Source: Succinivibrio faecicola (GTDB lineage Bacteria > Pseudomonadota > Gammaproteobacteria > Enterobacterales > Succinivibrionaceae). From it: a DNA stretch of 36,622 nucleotides. The stretch spans positions 1-36,622 of the forward strand of contig NZ_JAGFNY010000020.1 of NCBI RefSeq assembly GCF_019448115.1. The letters are read 5' to 3'. The notes below the pieces were generated by a model. That model did no database searches. It saw nothing but the letters and a program-made list of their open reading frames with translations, and was not told the DNA's origin. Each line of letters opens with the position of its first letter. Position 1 is the stretch's first letter. This document shows, in pieces, positions 28,125 through 36,545 of this stretch. The position numbers were made by a program, and so were the translations under genes.

Positions 28125-30704
28125 TTAGATTTCTTTTTTTAGATTATACAGATAGTTGAGAGCTTCAATAGGAGTCATCTCGTTTAAATTAAGCTCCTTT
28201 AATTTCTCAATAACTAAATTATCCTTATCTTGTTTCTTTGTATCAATTACAGGAGTTTCACTAGCAGTGGCCTTGATTTGTTCTTGGCATTTTTTCTTCA
28301 TTGTTTTATTTTTATCTTCTGCGTCTGATTCATCAGGTTGCAGATACTGTCTTGCCAGGTTGACTATAACATTAGGTAAACCTGCAAGTTTAGCAACTTC
28401 AATAGCATATGAATAATTTAAAGCACCTTCATTAGCGTGGTATAAAAAGACAATATCTCCATTAAATTCAGTTGCTTTAAAACAGATATTTGAAACATTA
28501 TCATAGTCATCTGACAATCTTGCAACATCAGGATAATGTGTTGCAAACAGAGTAAAACTTGCGATCTGCTGACACATATACTGAGCAATAGAAAGTGCAA
28601 GTGCACAGCCTTCTGTTGTGCTTGTACCGCGTCCTATTTCATCCATTAGTACAAGTGAATTTGAAGTAGCATTGTTTACAATTGATGCTGCTTCTTCCAT
28701 TTCAACCATGAATGTTGAACGTCCAGAGCTTAAATCATCTGAAGCACCGATTCTTGTAAAAATTCTATCAATATTACCGATTACAGCTTCCTTTGCAGGA
28801 ACAAAACAACCAATTCTGGCAAGGATTACAATAAGTGCTGTCTGTCGCATATAGGTTGATTTACCACCCATATTTGGACCAGTGATAACCATCATAGGTT
28901 TTTGAGTCAAATCTATTGAATTTGCTACAAATGGTTTATCTGTCAGCGTTTCAATTACAGCATGTCTACCATCAATTATTCTTAATTCATGTGTATTGGT
29001 AAGTGTTGGTCTTACATAGTTTCTTGCAACTGAAAGTCTTGCAAAACCATTGAGAACATCAAACATTGCAACATTTGTACAAAGAGGTACAAGAGTAGGA
29101 ATATATTTTTGAAGTTCTGTAATAATTGTATTGAAGATCCTCTCTTCAAGAGCAAGAGCCTTCTCCTGTGCTGACAGGGTCTTTTCTTCAAGTTCTTTAA
29201 GTTCTGGTGTTATATATCTTTCGTTGTTTTTTAATGTCTGTCGTCTTATATAGTAATCAGGAACATTTACAGACTGGGTCTTGCTAACTTCAATATAGTA
29301 GCCATGAACAGAATTAAAGGATACTTTCAGTGTTGAAATACCTGTAGCTTCCTTTTCTCTTTGCTCGATTTTTTCAAGTATCTGACTTGAACCGTTCATG
29401 AGCTCTCTTAATTCATCAAGCTCTTTGTTATATCCTGTTTTGATTACATTTCCATCGCGTAGAAAGGTTGCAGGATTATCCATAATTGACTGCTCAAGAA
29501 GTTCAATTATCTGCTCGTGTTCATCAATTTTATTTGCAAACTCGCAAAGAACAGTATTATTAGATGAAAGAAGAGCTTTTTTGAGTTCTCTTATCTGATT
29601 TAAGCCGTCTTTTAATACGACAAAATCTTTTGGTCTTGAAGATGAAAGTCCTATTCTTGCAACAACACGCTGAATATCACCGATTGCATCTAGCAGGTAT
29701 GCATAGGATTCAGGATCGCTGTTTATAAGCTGTTCTACGATATCAAGACGATGGTTTACCTTTGAGTTATCTCTTAAAGGAGTAACAATAAGCTCTCTTA
29801 CAAGACGCTGACCCATTACAGTTGAGGCCTGGTTTATAACGCTTAGAAGTGATCCTTTAATGTTTCCTTGCAGATTAGATAAAAGTTCAAGATTTTTCTG
29901 AGATGTTCTGTCGAGAATAACATAGGAAGAACTGTCATCCTTGCTTATAGATGTAATGTGCTTAATAGATACATTCTGTGTATCCTTTACATATGATAAA
30001 AGTGCCCCTGCTGCACATATTCCATCTTCTAGATCGTCAATATCAAAACCAAAAAGGGAATTTGTTTCAAACTGCTTACATAGAAGCTTATAGTTTGTTT
30101 CTAGTTCAAAATTCCAGGAAGGAATAGATTTTTTGGATTTAATAAAATTAAAATCATCTAAATTTGTAAAACCTTCCTCAAATACCAGTTCAATTGGATT
30201 TATTTTTTCAAGATACAATCTGACATCAGACAGCTTTGAACACACTGTTGTTTTAAAAACACCAGAGCCAAGACATAGGTAGGAAACGCCATAATAGGTT
30301 TTGCCTTTATAAATGCAGGCAATGATGTTGTCTTTTGTATCAGGTGCAATACCATCATCTGTTGCTGTACCAGGAGTTATTATTTTGGAAATCTTTCTAA
30401 TCATGGTTTTTCCAGGAATGCCTTCCTGTTCACAGATAACCACGCTTTCTCCAAAACGTATAAGTCTTGCTATATAGTTTTCAACTGAATGAAAAGGAAC
30501 TCCTGCCATAGGAATAGGCTCACCGTTTGTATTTCCTCTTCTTGTCAAGGTAAGATCAAGTAGTTTTGCTACCTTCTTTGCATCATCAAAAAACAGCTCG
30601 TAAAAATCACCTAATCTGTATAAAACAAGAGTATCAGGAAATTTTTCCTTTATCTCAAGATACTGTCTCATCATAGGTGTAACGCTGTTTTTATCTGGTA
30701 TCAT
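28125..30704 (-). CDS. mutS: DNA mismatch repair protein MutS
   Basis: Recognises base mismatches and recruits MutL. From the ATG at 30704 it has 859 residues (E. coli 853). The N-terminal mismatch-binding domain has TPMMRQYL and the Phe-x-Glu motif in GDFYELF. The C-terminal ABC-type ATPase has Walker A TGPNMGGKSTYMRQ and Walker B LVLMDEIGRGTST. The C-terminal helix-turn-helix ends EMTPIEALNYLYNLK. An in-frame TTG at 30743 would add 13 residues; ATG 30704 matches the family start better and has GGAT six bases upstream. mutS near rpoS and divergent from recA is a typical gammaproteobacterial neighbourhood. Confidence 0.96.
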   Translation of the reverse strand: MIPDKNSVTPMMRQYLEIKEKFPDTLVLYRLGDFYELFFDDAKKVAKLLDLTLTRRGNTNGEPIPMAGVPFHSVENYIARLIRFGESVVICEQEGIPGKTMIRKISKIITPGTATDDGIAPDTKDNIIACIYKGKTYYGVSYLCLGSGVFKTTVCSKLSDVRLYLEKINPIELVFEEGFTNLDDFNFIKSKKSIPSWNFELETNYKLLCKQFETNSLFGFDIDDLEDGICAAGALLSYVKDTQNVSIKHITSISKDDSSSYVILDRTSQKNLELLSNLQGNIKGSLLSVINQASTVMGQRLVRELIVTPLRDNSKVNHRLDIVEQLINSDPESYAYLLDAIGDIQRVVARIGLSSSRPKDFVVLKDGLNQIRELKKALLSSNNTVLCEFANKIDEHEQIIELLEQSIMDNPATFLRDGNVIKTGYNKELDELRELMNGSSQILEKIEQREKEATGISTLKVSFNSVHGYYIEVSKTQSVNVPDYYIRRQTLKNNERYITPELKELEEKTLSAQEKALALEERIFNTIITELQKYIPTLVPLCTNVAMFDVLNGFARLSVARNYVRPTLTNTHELRIIDGRHAVIETLTDKPFVANSIDLTQKPMMVITGPNMGGKSTYMRQTALIVILARIGCFVPAKEAVIGNIDRIFTRIGASDDLSSGRSTFMVEMEEAASIVNNATSNSLVLMDEIGRGTSTTEGCALALSIAQYMCQQIASFTLFATHYPDVARLSDDYDNVSNICFKATEFNGDIVFLYHANEGALNYSYAIEVAKLAGLPNVIVNLARQYLQPDESDAEDKNKTMKKKCQEQIKATASETPVIDTKKQDKDNLVIEKLKELNLNEMTPIEALNYLYNLKKEI

Positions 30705-30786
30705 TTGAAAATCCAACAAATTGGTATATTTATTTTTAGGCAATGCACAAACTTAGGCATTTGTTTTTTTTAACAATCTTCAGTGT

Positions 30787-30792
30787 ATTATA
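30787..30792 (-). promoter_or_regulatory. mutS -10 element
   Basis: A perfect TATAAT on the minus strand, about 80 bases before the ATG at 30704. The -35 region around 30810-30815 (TTCTGC) is poor, so this is tentative. Confidence 0.35.
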
Positions 30793-30861
30793 ATGGATTT
30801 AATTTAAATGCAGAAAAATAAGTTAATATATTTAAACAGATAAATATATATAAAAAATATC

Positions 30862-30890
30862 TTGACATGAGTGCAATATATAATTATTAT
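30862..30890 (+). promoter_or_regulatory. recA promoter
   Basis: TTGACA (30862-30867), a 17-base spacer and TATTAT (30885-30890) make a near-consensus sigma-70 promoter. Transcription would start about 30 bases before the recA ATG. No E. coli-type LexA box (CTGT-N8-ACAG) was seen around it. Confidence 0.75.
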
Positions 30891-30898
30891 TCATGTCA
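30863..30898. repeat. Dyad framing the recA promoter
   Basis: TGACATGA (30863-30870) and TCATGTCA (30891-30898) are perfect 8-bp inverted arms 20 bases apart. The left arm overlaps the -35 and the right arm the start region. It is a candidate operator for SOS or another dimeric regulator. Confidence 0.5.
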
Positions 30899-30924
30899 CA
30901 GAGACGTTATTTGGAGAAAAAACT

Positions 30925-32079
30925 ATGGCAGCAAAGACAGAAGCTGGTTCATCAAAATTAGTTGCTAACATCACAAAAGACCCAAAAAAGCAGAAAGCTC
31001 TTGAAGCTGCTATGGAGCAGATTGAACGCCAGTTTGGTAAAGGCGCAATCATGCGTTTTGGTCAGAATGAACTGACAGACATCGAATCAATTCCTACTGG
31101 TTCTTTATCACTTGATATTGCATTAGGAATCGGTGGTCTTCCTATGGGAAGAATTATTGAGATTTACGGCCCTGAATCATCAGGTAAAACTACATTAACC
31201 TTAGAGCTTATTGCTCAGGCTCAGAAGAAAAACAAAGTATGCGCATTCATCGATGCTGAGCATGCACTTGATCCAATCTATGCAAGAAAGCTTGGTGTTA
31301 AGATTGAAGACGTATTCATTTCACAGCCAGATAATGGTGAGCAGGCTCTTGAGATTTGCGAAACATTAGTAAGATCTGGAGGCGTTGATGTAGTAATCAT
31401 CGACTCTGTAGCAGCTTTAGTTCCAAAGGCTGAAATTGAAGGTGATATGGGCGACAATCATGTAGGTCTTCAGGCAAGACTGATGTCTCAGGCTTTAAGA
31501 AAACTTACTGGTATTGTAAAACAGGCTAACTGTATGGTTGTCTTCATCAACCAGCTGCGTATGAAAATTGGCGTCATGTTCGGTAACCCTGAAACCACAA
31601 CTGGTGGTAACGCACTTAAATACTATGCTTCAGTTCGTCTAGATATTAGAAAAGGTAACTCTTTGAAGGATAAAGAAGATGTTATCGGTAATGAAACCAA
31701 GGTAAAGGTTGTAAAGAACAAGGTTGCCCCTCCATTCAAGAGTGCTAATTTCCAGATCCTGTTCAATTACGGTATTGCTAAGAACGGTGAGCTTATTGAT
31801 CTTGGTGTTAATGCGAAGATTGTTCAGAAGACTGGTGCTTGGTTTGCTTACAATGGTCAGAAGATAGGTCAAGGTAAGGTAAATGCAATGAAGTTCTTAG
31901 ATGAGAATCCTGCAGTTGCCGATGAGATCGAACAGAAGATCAGAGAGTACTATAAAGAGAATAACGATTACGATGAAACTGCAAATATTGGTTCAGACGA
32001 TGATGCAGATATTTTCGATGCATTAGATGCAAACATCAATGAGGAAGATTTAATTACACCAATCCCTGACGATCTGTAA
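30925..32079 (+). CDS. recA: Recombinase RecA
   Basis: The strand-exchange recombinase and SOS co-protease. The chosen start, ATG 30925 (384 residues), has GGAG at 30913-30916; an in-frame GTG at 30871 lies within the promoter and is rejected. Walker A is GPESSGKT (82-89), Walker B is [10 protein letters not shown], and the DNA-binding loop has [21 protein letters not shown]. The N-terminus is about 16 residues longer than in E. coli, and the acidic C-terminal tail ([20 protein letters not shown]) is also extended. Total length exceeds the usual 350 or so. recX follows after 2 bases. Confidence 0.98.
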   Translation: MAAKTEAGSSKLVANITKDPKKQKALEAAMEQIERQFGKGAIMRFGQNELTDIESIPTGSLSLDIALGIGGLPMGRIIEIYGPESSGKTTLTLELIAQAQKKNKVCAFIDAEHALDPIYARKLGVKIEDVFISQPDNGEQALEICETLVRSGGVDVVIIDSVAALVPKAEIEGDMGDNHVGLQARLMSQALRKLTGIVKQANCMVVFINQLRMKIGVMFGNPETTTGGNALKYYASVRLDIRKGNSLKDKEDVIGNETKVKVVKNKVAPPFKSANFQILFNYGIAKNGELIDLGVNAKIVQKTGAWFAYNGQKIGQGKVNAMKFLDENPAVADEIEQKIREYYKENNDYDETANIGSDDDADIFDALDANINEEDLITPIPDDL

Positions 32080-32081
32080 TT

Positions 32082-32561
32082 ATGTTTGTAAGAAAAAAAG
32101 AAAAAAGCTCGGATGTTTCAAAAGCTAAAAATAGCGCGATTGCATTTCTCGCAAGACGTGAATATTCAAAGCAGGAGCTATATCAGAAGCTTTTTTTAAG
32201 ATATACAAAAGAGGCCTCTTTAGAGGCCTTATCCTATTGTATATCTAACAATTACCAATCTGACTTTAGATATTCACAGATGCTGTGTCGTCATACTGTT
32301 AACCAGTTCTATGGACCTTTAAGACTGTTACGAGATGCCAAAATAAAAGGAATAAGCAGTTCACTAATTCAGTCATTCATAGATGAAACAGACTGGGATG
32401 AAATAGCAAAAGAATTTCTTTTGAAAAAATATACAAAAGAAGAGCTTTCTGCATATGAACAAAGCCAGAAGGTCCTTGCCTCACTTGCAAGAAGAGGATT
32501 TTCAAATTCTAGCTGTATAAGAGCCCTTGAACTTGCAAAAGAATCATTTGATGTATCATAA
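32082..32561 (+). CDS. recX: Regulatory protein RecX
   Basis: Binds RecA filaments and limits RecA activity. The protein has 159 residues (E. coli 166). It is made of helical repeats typical of the family, with AIAFLARREYSKQELYQKL near the N-terminus, an FRYSQMLCRHTVNQFYGPLRL segment (shown here in part as SQMLCRHTVNQFYGP) and VLASLARRGFSNSSCIRAL at the end. It starts 2 bases after recA, closer than in E. coli where a terminator separates them. A strong hairpin lies within its coding sequence at 32212-32229. Confidence 0.92.
   Translation: MFVRKKEKSSDVSKAKNSAIAFLARREYSKQELYQKLFLRYTKEASLEALSYCISNNYQSDFRYSQMLCRHTVNQFYGPLRLLRDAKIKGISSSLIQSFIDETDWDEIAKEFLLKKYTKEELSAYEQSQKVLASLARRGFSNSSCIRALELAKESFDVS
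32212..32229 (+). repeat. Hairpin inside recX
   Basis: AGGCCTC (32212-32218), loop TTTA, GAGGCCT (32223-32229). A stable 7-bp G+C-rich stem early in recX, without a following T-run. It might slow read-through from recA into recX. Confidence 0.4.
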
Positions 32562-32664
32562 ATGTCAGAAACAATCTGATATCTATCATGTTGATTTACT
32601 TTGTTATCTTAAAAAAAGCCTATCAAGAATAATCAAAAAACATGCTCTAAAGCTCAAAACAATG

Positions 32665-32670
32665 TATAAT
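32665..32670 (+). promoter_or_regulatory. alaS -10 element
   Basis: A perfect TATAAT about 37 bases before the alaS start in the 145-base recX-alaS spacer. The -35 region is weak. Confidence 0.4.
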
Positions 32671-32706
32671 CTGACCAAATTTGTTAAACAATAGGATCCA
32701 AAACAA

Positions 32707-35337
32707 ATGTACATGACAACTGATCAGATACGTGAAGCTTATCTGAAATTCTTTGAAAAAAACGGTCATACAATTGTCCGTTCTAGTTCTTTAGTTCCAT
32801 ACAACGATCCTACTTTGCTGTTCACAAACGCAGGTATGAATCAGTTTAAGGACATATACCTAGGTAAAGAAAAGCGTGATTATGTTCGTGCGACTACAGC
32901 TCAGAAGTGTGTAAGAGCGGGTGGTAAGCAGAACGATCTTGATAATGTTGGCTATACAGCACGTCATCATACTTTCTTTGAAATGCTCGGAAACTTCAGT
33001 TTCGGTGATTACTTCAAGAAAGAGGCAATCGTATATGCTTGGACTCTTTTAACAGAAGTATACAAGCTGCCTAAAGAATCCTTAATGGTTACAGTTTATG
33101 ATAAGGATGATGAAGCTTATAACATCTGGAAGGATGTTGTAGGTGTGCCAGAGCATAAGATTGTACGTATTGGCGATAACAAGGGCGGTCTGTATGAATC
33201 TGACAACTTTTGGCAGATGGGTGACACCGGTCCTTGCGGTCCTTGTTCAGAAATTTTTTACGATCATGGTGAAGATGTTCAGGGTGGCCCTCCAGGCTCT
33301 CCTGATGAGGATGGCGACAGATTTATTGAGATCTGGAACATCGTGTTCATGCAGTTTAACCGTCAGGCAGATGGCACATTCTTACCTCTTGCAAAGCCAA
33401 TGATTGATAACGGCTTAGGCCTTGAACGTATTGCTGCAGTTTTACAGGGCGTTCACAATAACTACGATATTGATCTGTTTGTTGAGCTTGAAAAAGAAGC
33501 AGCATCTGTTCTTGGTGTAACAGATCTTAAGTCAAAGTCACTGCGCGTAATTTCAGACCACATCCGTTCATGCTCATTCTTAATTGCTGACGGCGTACTG
33601 CCTTCAAATGAAGGTCGTGGCTATGTTCTGCGCCGTATTATCAGAAGAGCAGTTCGTCATGGCCGTCTGTTAGGTGCAAAAGACGTATTCTTCTATAAGC
33701 TTGTTAACAAGTTAGGTCAGTTAATGGGTAAAGCTTATCCAGAGCTTGTTGAAAGACGTGATCTGATTGAGCGCACCTTGAAGAAAGAAGAAGAGCAGTT
33801 CTTAAATACCCTTGATAGAGGTCTGAACCTTCTTGAGAGCGAGCTGTTAAAGTTAGGTGACAGCAAGGTAATTCCAGGTGATGTAGTATTCAAACTATAT
33901 GATACCTACGGCTTCCCGGCAGATTTAACCGGCGACGTTGTACGTGACCGTGGTTATACAGTTGATATGGAAGGCTTTGACAAGTGCATGGCAGAACAGA
34001 GAGCCCGTGCTAAGTCAGCTTCAACCTTCGGTATTGACTACAACAAGGAATTAAAGATTACTGAAAATACTGTGTTTACAGGTTACGATACCTTAAATGA
34101 CAGTGCAAAGATCACTCACATTTTCAAGGATGGTGAAGAAACAGACGAAATCTCAACTGATGAGAAGGCTGTTATTGTTCTTGATAAGACTCCTTTCTAT
34201 GGTGAAATGGGTGGTCAGATTGGTGATAAGGGTATTATCACTATTGGTGATGATGCACGTTTCATCGTTGAAGATACCAAGCATGTTGCTAAGGCTACAA
34301 TTCATGTAGGTCGTGTTGATATCGGTATTTTCAAGAAAAACGATACAGTAAACGCATCTGTTGATAAAGAAAACAGAGCTGATATTGCAAGACATCACAG
34401 TGCAACTCATCTTTTAGATGCAGCACTCCGTTTTGTAATCGGTGACAGTGTAGCTCAGAAGGGTTCTTTCGTTGCCAATGACAGACTTCGTTTTGACTAC
34501 TCAACATCAAAGCCATTAACTGCAGATGAGAAGAAGCAGATTGCTGATCTTGTAAATGCAAAGATTCAGGCAAATCTTAAAGTTGAAACTCAGATTATGG
34601 ATCTTGATGATGCTAAGAAGTCAGGTGCTATTGCGCTGTTCGATGAAAAGTATGATGAAAAGGTTCGTGTTGTTTCAATGGGAGATTTCTCAAAGGAACT
34701 TTGCGGTGGTACCCATACTTTTGCAACAGGTGATTTAGGTGCATTTGTTCTTCTATCAGATGAATCTATCGCTTCAGGTATCCGTCGTATCGAAGCTTTA
34801 GTTGGTAAATCAGCTATCGAATACTTAGATGGCTTATATGATGATGTTGCAAAGAGCAAGGCATTATTCAAGCTTGGCAATAACGCTAGTGTAAGCGAGA
34901 AGGTAAGTGCTGTTCTTGAGCATACTAAAGCTTTAGAGAAAGAAAATGAGTCATTAAAAGAGAAGATTGTTGCTCTTGAGTGTGCTTCTTTAATAAATCA
35001 GGCTCATGACGTAAAGGGTGTAACTGTGATCAGCGCAAAGATTGATAACTACACAGCAAAAGAGCTGAGAGTTGCAATCGATAACATCAAGTCACGTATG
35101 TCCTCATATGTTGCTGTTTTAGGTTCTGCAAGTGAAGGCCGAGTAAGTCTTATTGCTGCAGTTTCTAAAGATCTGACAGATAAGGTAAAGGCTGGTGCTT
35201 TAGTTGGCGAAGTTGCAAAATACGTTGGCGGTAAAGGTGGTGGCAGACCTGATATGGCTCAGGCTGGCGGAACCGACGTTGCTGGTCTGGATAAGGCTAT
35301 TTCAGCTGTAGACTCATTAGTATCTGATTTAGTTTAA
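32707..35337 (+). CDS. alaS: Alanine--tRNA ligase
   Basis: Charges tRNA-Ala and edits misactivated Ser and Gly. It has 876 residues, as in E. coli. The class II catalytic core has HHTFFEMLGNFSFGDYFK and FWQMGDTGPCGPCSEIFYD. The editing domain has the zinc-binding HHSATHLL (HxxxH) and CGGTH. The C-Ala domain ends with GGKGGGRPDMAQAGG. ATG 32707 is preferred over the in-frame ATG 32713, since AGGA at 32693-32696 is nearer to it. csrA follows after 4 bases. Confidence 0.97.
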   Translation: MYMTTDQIREAYLKFFEKNGHTIVRSSSLVPYNDPTLLFTNAGMNQFKDIYLGKEKRDYVRATTAQKCVRAGGKQNDLDNVGYTARHHTFFEMLGNFSFGDYFKKEAIVYAWTLLTEVYKLPKESLMVTVYDKDDEAYNIWKDVVGVPEHKIVRIGDNKGGLYESDNFWQMGDTGPCGPCSEIFYDHGEDVQGGPPGSPDEDGDRFIEIWNIVFMQFNRQADGTFLPLAKPMIDNGLGLERIAAVLQGVHNNYDIDLFVELEKEAASVLGVTDLKSKSLRVISDHIRSCSFLIADGVLPSNEGRGYVLRRIIRRAVRHGRLLGAKDVFFYKLVNKLGQLMGKAYPELVERRDLIERTLKKEEEQFLNTLDRGLNLLESELLKLGDSKVIPGDVVFKLYDTYGFPADLTGDVVRDRGYTVDMEGFDKCMAEQRARAKSASTFGIDYNKELKITENTVFTGYDTLNDSAKITHIFKDGEETDEISTDEKAVIVLDKTPFYGEMGGQIGDKGIITIGDDARFIVEDTKHVAKATIHVGRVDIGIFKKNDTVNASVDKENRADIARHHSATHLLDAALRFVIGDSVAQKGSFVANDRLRFDYSTSKPLTADEKKQIADLVNAKIQANLKVETQIMDLDDAKKSGAIALFDEKYDEKVRVVSMGDFSKELCGGTHTFATGDLGAFVLLSDESIASGIRRIEALVGKSAIEYLDGLYDDVAKSKALFKLGNNASVSEKVSAVLEHTKALEKENESLKEKIVALECASLINQAHDVKGVTVISAKIDNYTAKELRVAIDNIKSRMSSYVAVLGSASEGRVSLIAAVSKDLTDKVKAGALVGEVAKYVGGKGGGRPDMAQAGGTDVAGLDKAISAVDSLVSDLV

Positions 35338-35341
35338 TTCT

Positions 35342-35521
35342 ATGCTGGTAATATCACAGAAAGTCGGGGACATCATTAAGCTTGGCAGTGATATTACTGT
35401 TAAGGTAATAGATATTAAAGGTGGAAAGGTGCGTCTTGGTATTGAAGCTCCAAAAAGCGTTAATATCGAGCGTGTCCAGAACAAACAAGATCCTGATAAC
35501 AAGGATCAGTCAGAGAAATAA
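35342..35521 (+). CDS. csrA: Divergent carbon storage regulator CsrA
   Basis: A small RNA-binding post-transcriptional regulator that binds GGA motifs near ribosome sites. The 59-residue product starts MLVISQKVGDIIKLGSDITV, matching the CsrA fold, with KVRLGIEAPKSV (29-40) and the key Arg44. It differs from E. coli at positions that touch RNA: Ile4 for Leu, Gln6 for Arg and Lys7 for Arg. The usual EEIYxRI helix after Arg44 is replaced by VQNKQDPDNKDQSEK. The order alaS-csrA-tRNA-Ser-tRNA-Arg is the same as in E. coli, which supports orthology. No clear ribosome site precedes it; coupling to alaS (4-base gap) is likely. Confidence 0.88.
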   Translation: MLVISQKVGDIIKLGSDITVKVIDIKGGKVRLGIEAPKSVNIERVQNKQDPDNKDQSEK

Positions 35522-35525
35522 TCAT

Positions 35526-35563
35526 AATATCCTGCACGTTACATTGCAGGATATTCTATTTTT
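35526..35563. terminator. Terminator after csrA, shared with convergent gene
   Basis: AATATCCTGCA (35526-35536) and TGCAGGATATT (35545-35555) form a perfect 11-bp stem followed by CTATTTTTG. The stop codon of the convergent lipoprotein gene lies in the loop, so both transcripts may end here. Confidence 0.75.
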
Positions 35564-36096
35564 GCAGCGCGCTTTTTTATCATTTCCTGTTTTACTTTTT
35601 CTATTTGATTTTTATCTATATCATAGCTTTCATCATTTGTGTCAGCTATCAGATCAAGATCTTTGATTATCTTTTTTGCATAATTTGGTTTCATAAGTCT
35701 TATTCCAGATCCTGAGCTGAATACACCATATTTTATGTTCTGTTTTACAAAATAATTGTGGCCTTTTTTGGTTTTGACAAGGATGTGGTTATTGCCAAAT
35801 TCTGAGCGTGTAGAAACTACATGATAACCAGGATCAACTAACGTTGCAGTGAAGCTTCCGCTTACGATATCACCGACACTCTTACCATCAATCCACACTC
35901 TTTTTTTTACCCAGCTGCCGTACAAGTGATTAGGTCTATAGATATAAATCTGACTTTTTGATTTATCTTTTACAGTGAAGGTTTTTGCTATTTTCTCTTC
36001 ATCGGCACCGGCGTAGTCCCCCATACATGCAGTACAAAAAAGAGAGCTTGCAATGACAAAAACAAGAGACAATAATTTTGTGTTTTTTATGAACAT
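35539..36096 (-). CDS. DUF2846-like lipoprotein
   Basis: A 185-residue predicted lipoprotein. The signal peptide MFIKNTKLLSLVFVIASSLF is followed by a lipobox-like CTAC with Cys24. The body has the pattern of DUF2846 proteins: IYIYRPNHLYG, a VWIDGKSVGDIVSGSF segment and DPGYHVVSTR, then a strand ending HNYFVKQN. The function of the family is unknown; it is probably periplasmic or outer-membrane-attached. A charged C-terminal helix (about 150-178) is specific to this protein. The ribosome site is poor. It lies between csrA and the tRNAs, where E. coli has no such gene. Confidence 0.75.
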   Translation of the reverse strand: MFIKNTKLLSLVFVIASSLFCTACMGDYAGADEEKIAKTFTVKDKSKSQIYIYRPNHLYGSWVKKRVWIDGKSVGDIVSGSFTATLVDPGYHVVSTRSEFGNNHILVKTKKGHNYFVKQNIKYGVFSSGSGIRLMKPNYAKKIIKDLDLIADTNDESYDIDKNQIEKVKQEMIKKRAAKIEYPAM

Positions 36097-36366
36097 ATTT
36101 AAAAAAATCAGGTTTAATTAAAAACGATAGAATGAGATTATCAAAAAAATTAAAGATAATCTGTAATATATCGTTGATATTTGAATTAAAGTAAAAATAA
36201 AAACGATTATTATAAAAAACAGGTAAAATGGTTAAACAATTTGAAAAATAGAATTTTCTGCAAAAGAATAGATTCTGTTTTTAAGTCTAAAAATCAGTTT
36301 AATGCAGGCAAGTCATAAAAGAGCTTATTACATAAAGGTTCTAATGTTAAATATTTAAAAAAATGC
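36097..36366. other. A+T-rich spacer without a recognised gene
   Basis: No gene is supported here. It holds an 8-bp inverted repeat AGATTATC/GATAATCT (36135-36142 and 36155-36162), a probable promoter for the leftward lipoprotein gene and, at its right end, the tRNA promoter. It lacks the repeated GGA hairpins that would suggest a CsrB-type RNA. Confidence 0.5.
36116..36144 (-). promoter_or_regulatory. Probable promoter of the lipoprotein gene
   Basis: On the minus strand TTGATA (36139-36144) and TTAATT (36116-36121) are 17 bases apart, about 20 bases before the ATG at 36096. The -35 overlaps one arm of the 36135-36162 inverted repeat. Confidence 0.4.
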
Positions 36367-36395
36367 TTGACAAGTCACAATAAAAAAACGATACT
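36367..36395 (+). promoter_or_regulatory. tRNA operon promoter
   Basis: A consensus TTGACA (36367-36372), a 17-base spacer and GATACT (36390-36395) lie just upstream of the tRNA-Ser gene. They fit a strong stable-RNA promoter. Confidence 0.65.
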
Positions 36396-36415
36396 ATGTC
36401 ACACAAATTTTCAGC

Positions 36416-36510
36416 GGATAGATGACCGAGAGGCTGAAGGTACTCCCCTGCTAAGGGAGCATACGACTTTAAGGGTTGTATCGAGGGTTCGAATCCCTCT
36501 CTATCCGCCA
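36416..36510 (+). tRNA. tRNA-Ser (anticodon GCT)
   Basis: A 95-base type II tRNA. The acceptor stem is GGATAGA paired with TCTATCC, then G and the encoded CCA. The anticodon loop is CTGCTAA (anticodon GCT), reading AGC and AGU. The long variable arm (around CATACGACTTTAAGGGTTGT) and the GGTTCGAATCC T-arm are intact. It matches serV in position downstream of csrA in E. coli. Confidence 0.96.
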
Positions 36511-36545
36511 CTTACGAAGTGAAATTTGTACATACAGATTAACTT

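Noticed and set aside
30705-30743. TTG start adding 13 residues to MutS
   Set aside because: No better ribosome site, and ATG 30704 matches the family start; kept only as an alternative.
30871-30924. In-frame GTG start for recA
   Set aside because: It falls within the recA promoter between -35 and -10; ATG 30925 has a good GGAG site.
30840-30924. E. coli-type LexA box at recA
   Set aside because: No CTGT-N8-ACAG match was found by eye; only the TGACATGA dyad is present.
35421-35666. 81-codon plus-strand open frame overlapping csrA, its terminator and the lipoprotein gene
   Set aside because: It crosses a strong terminator and two better-supported genes and has low-complexity hydrophobic sequence.
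36097-36366. CsrB/CsrC-like small RNA near csrA
   Set aside because: The region lacks repeated GGA-bearing hairpins and has no terminator.
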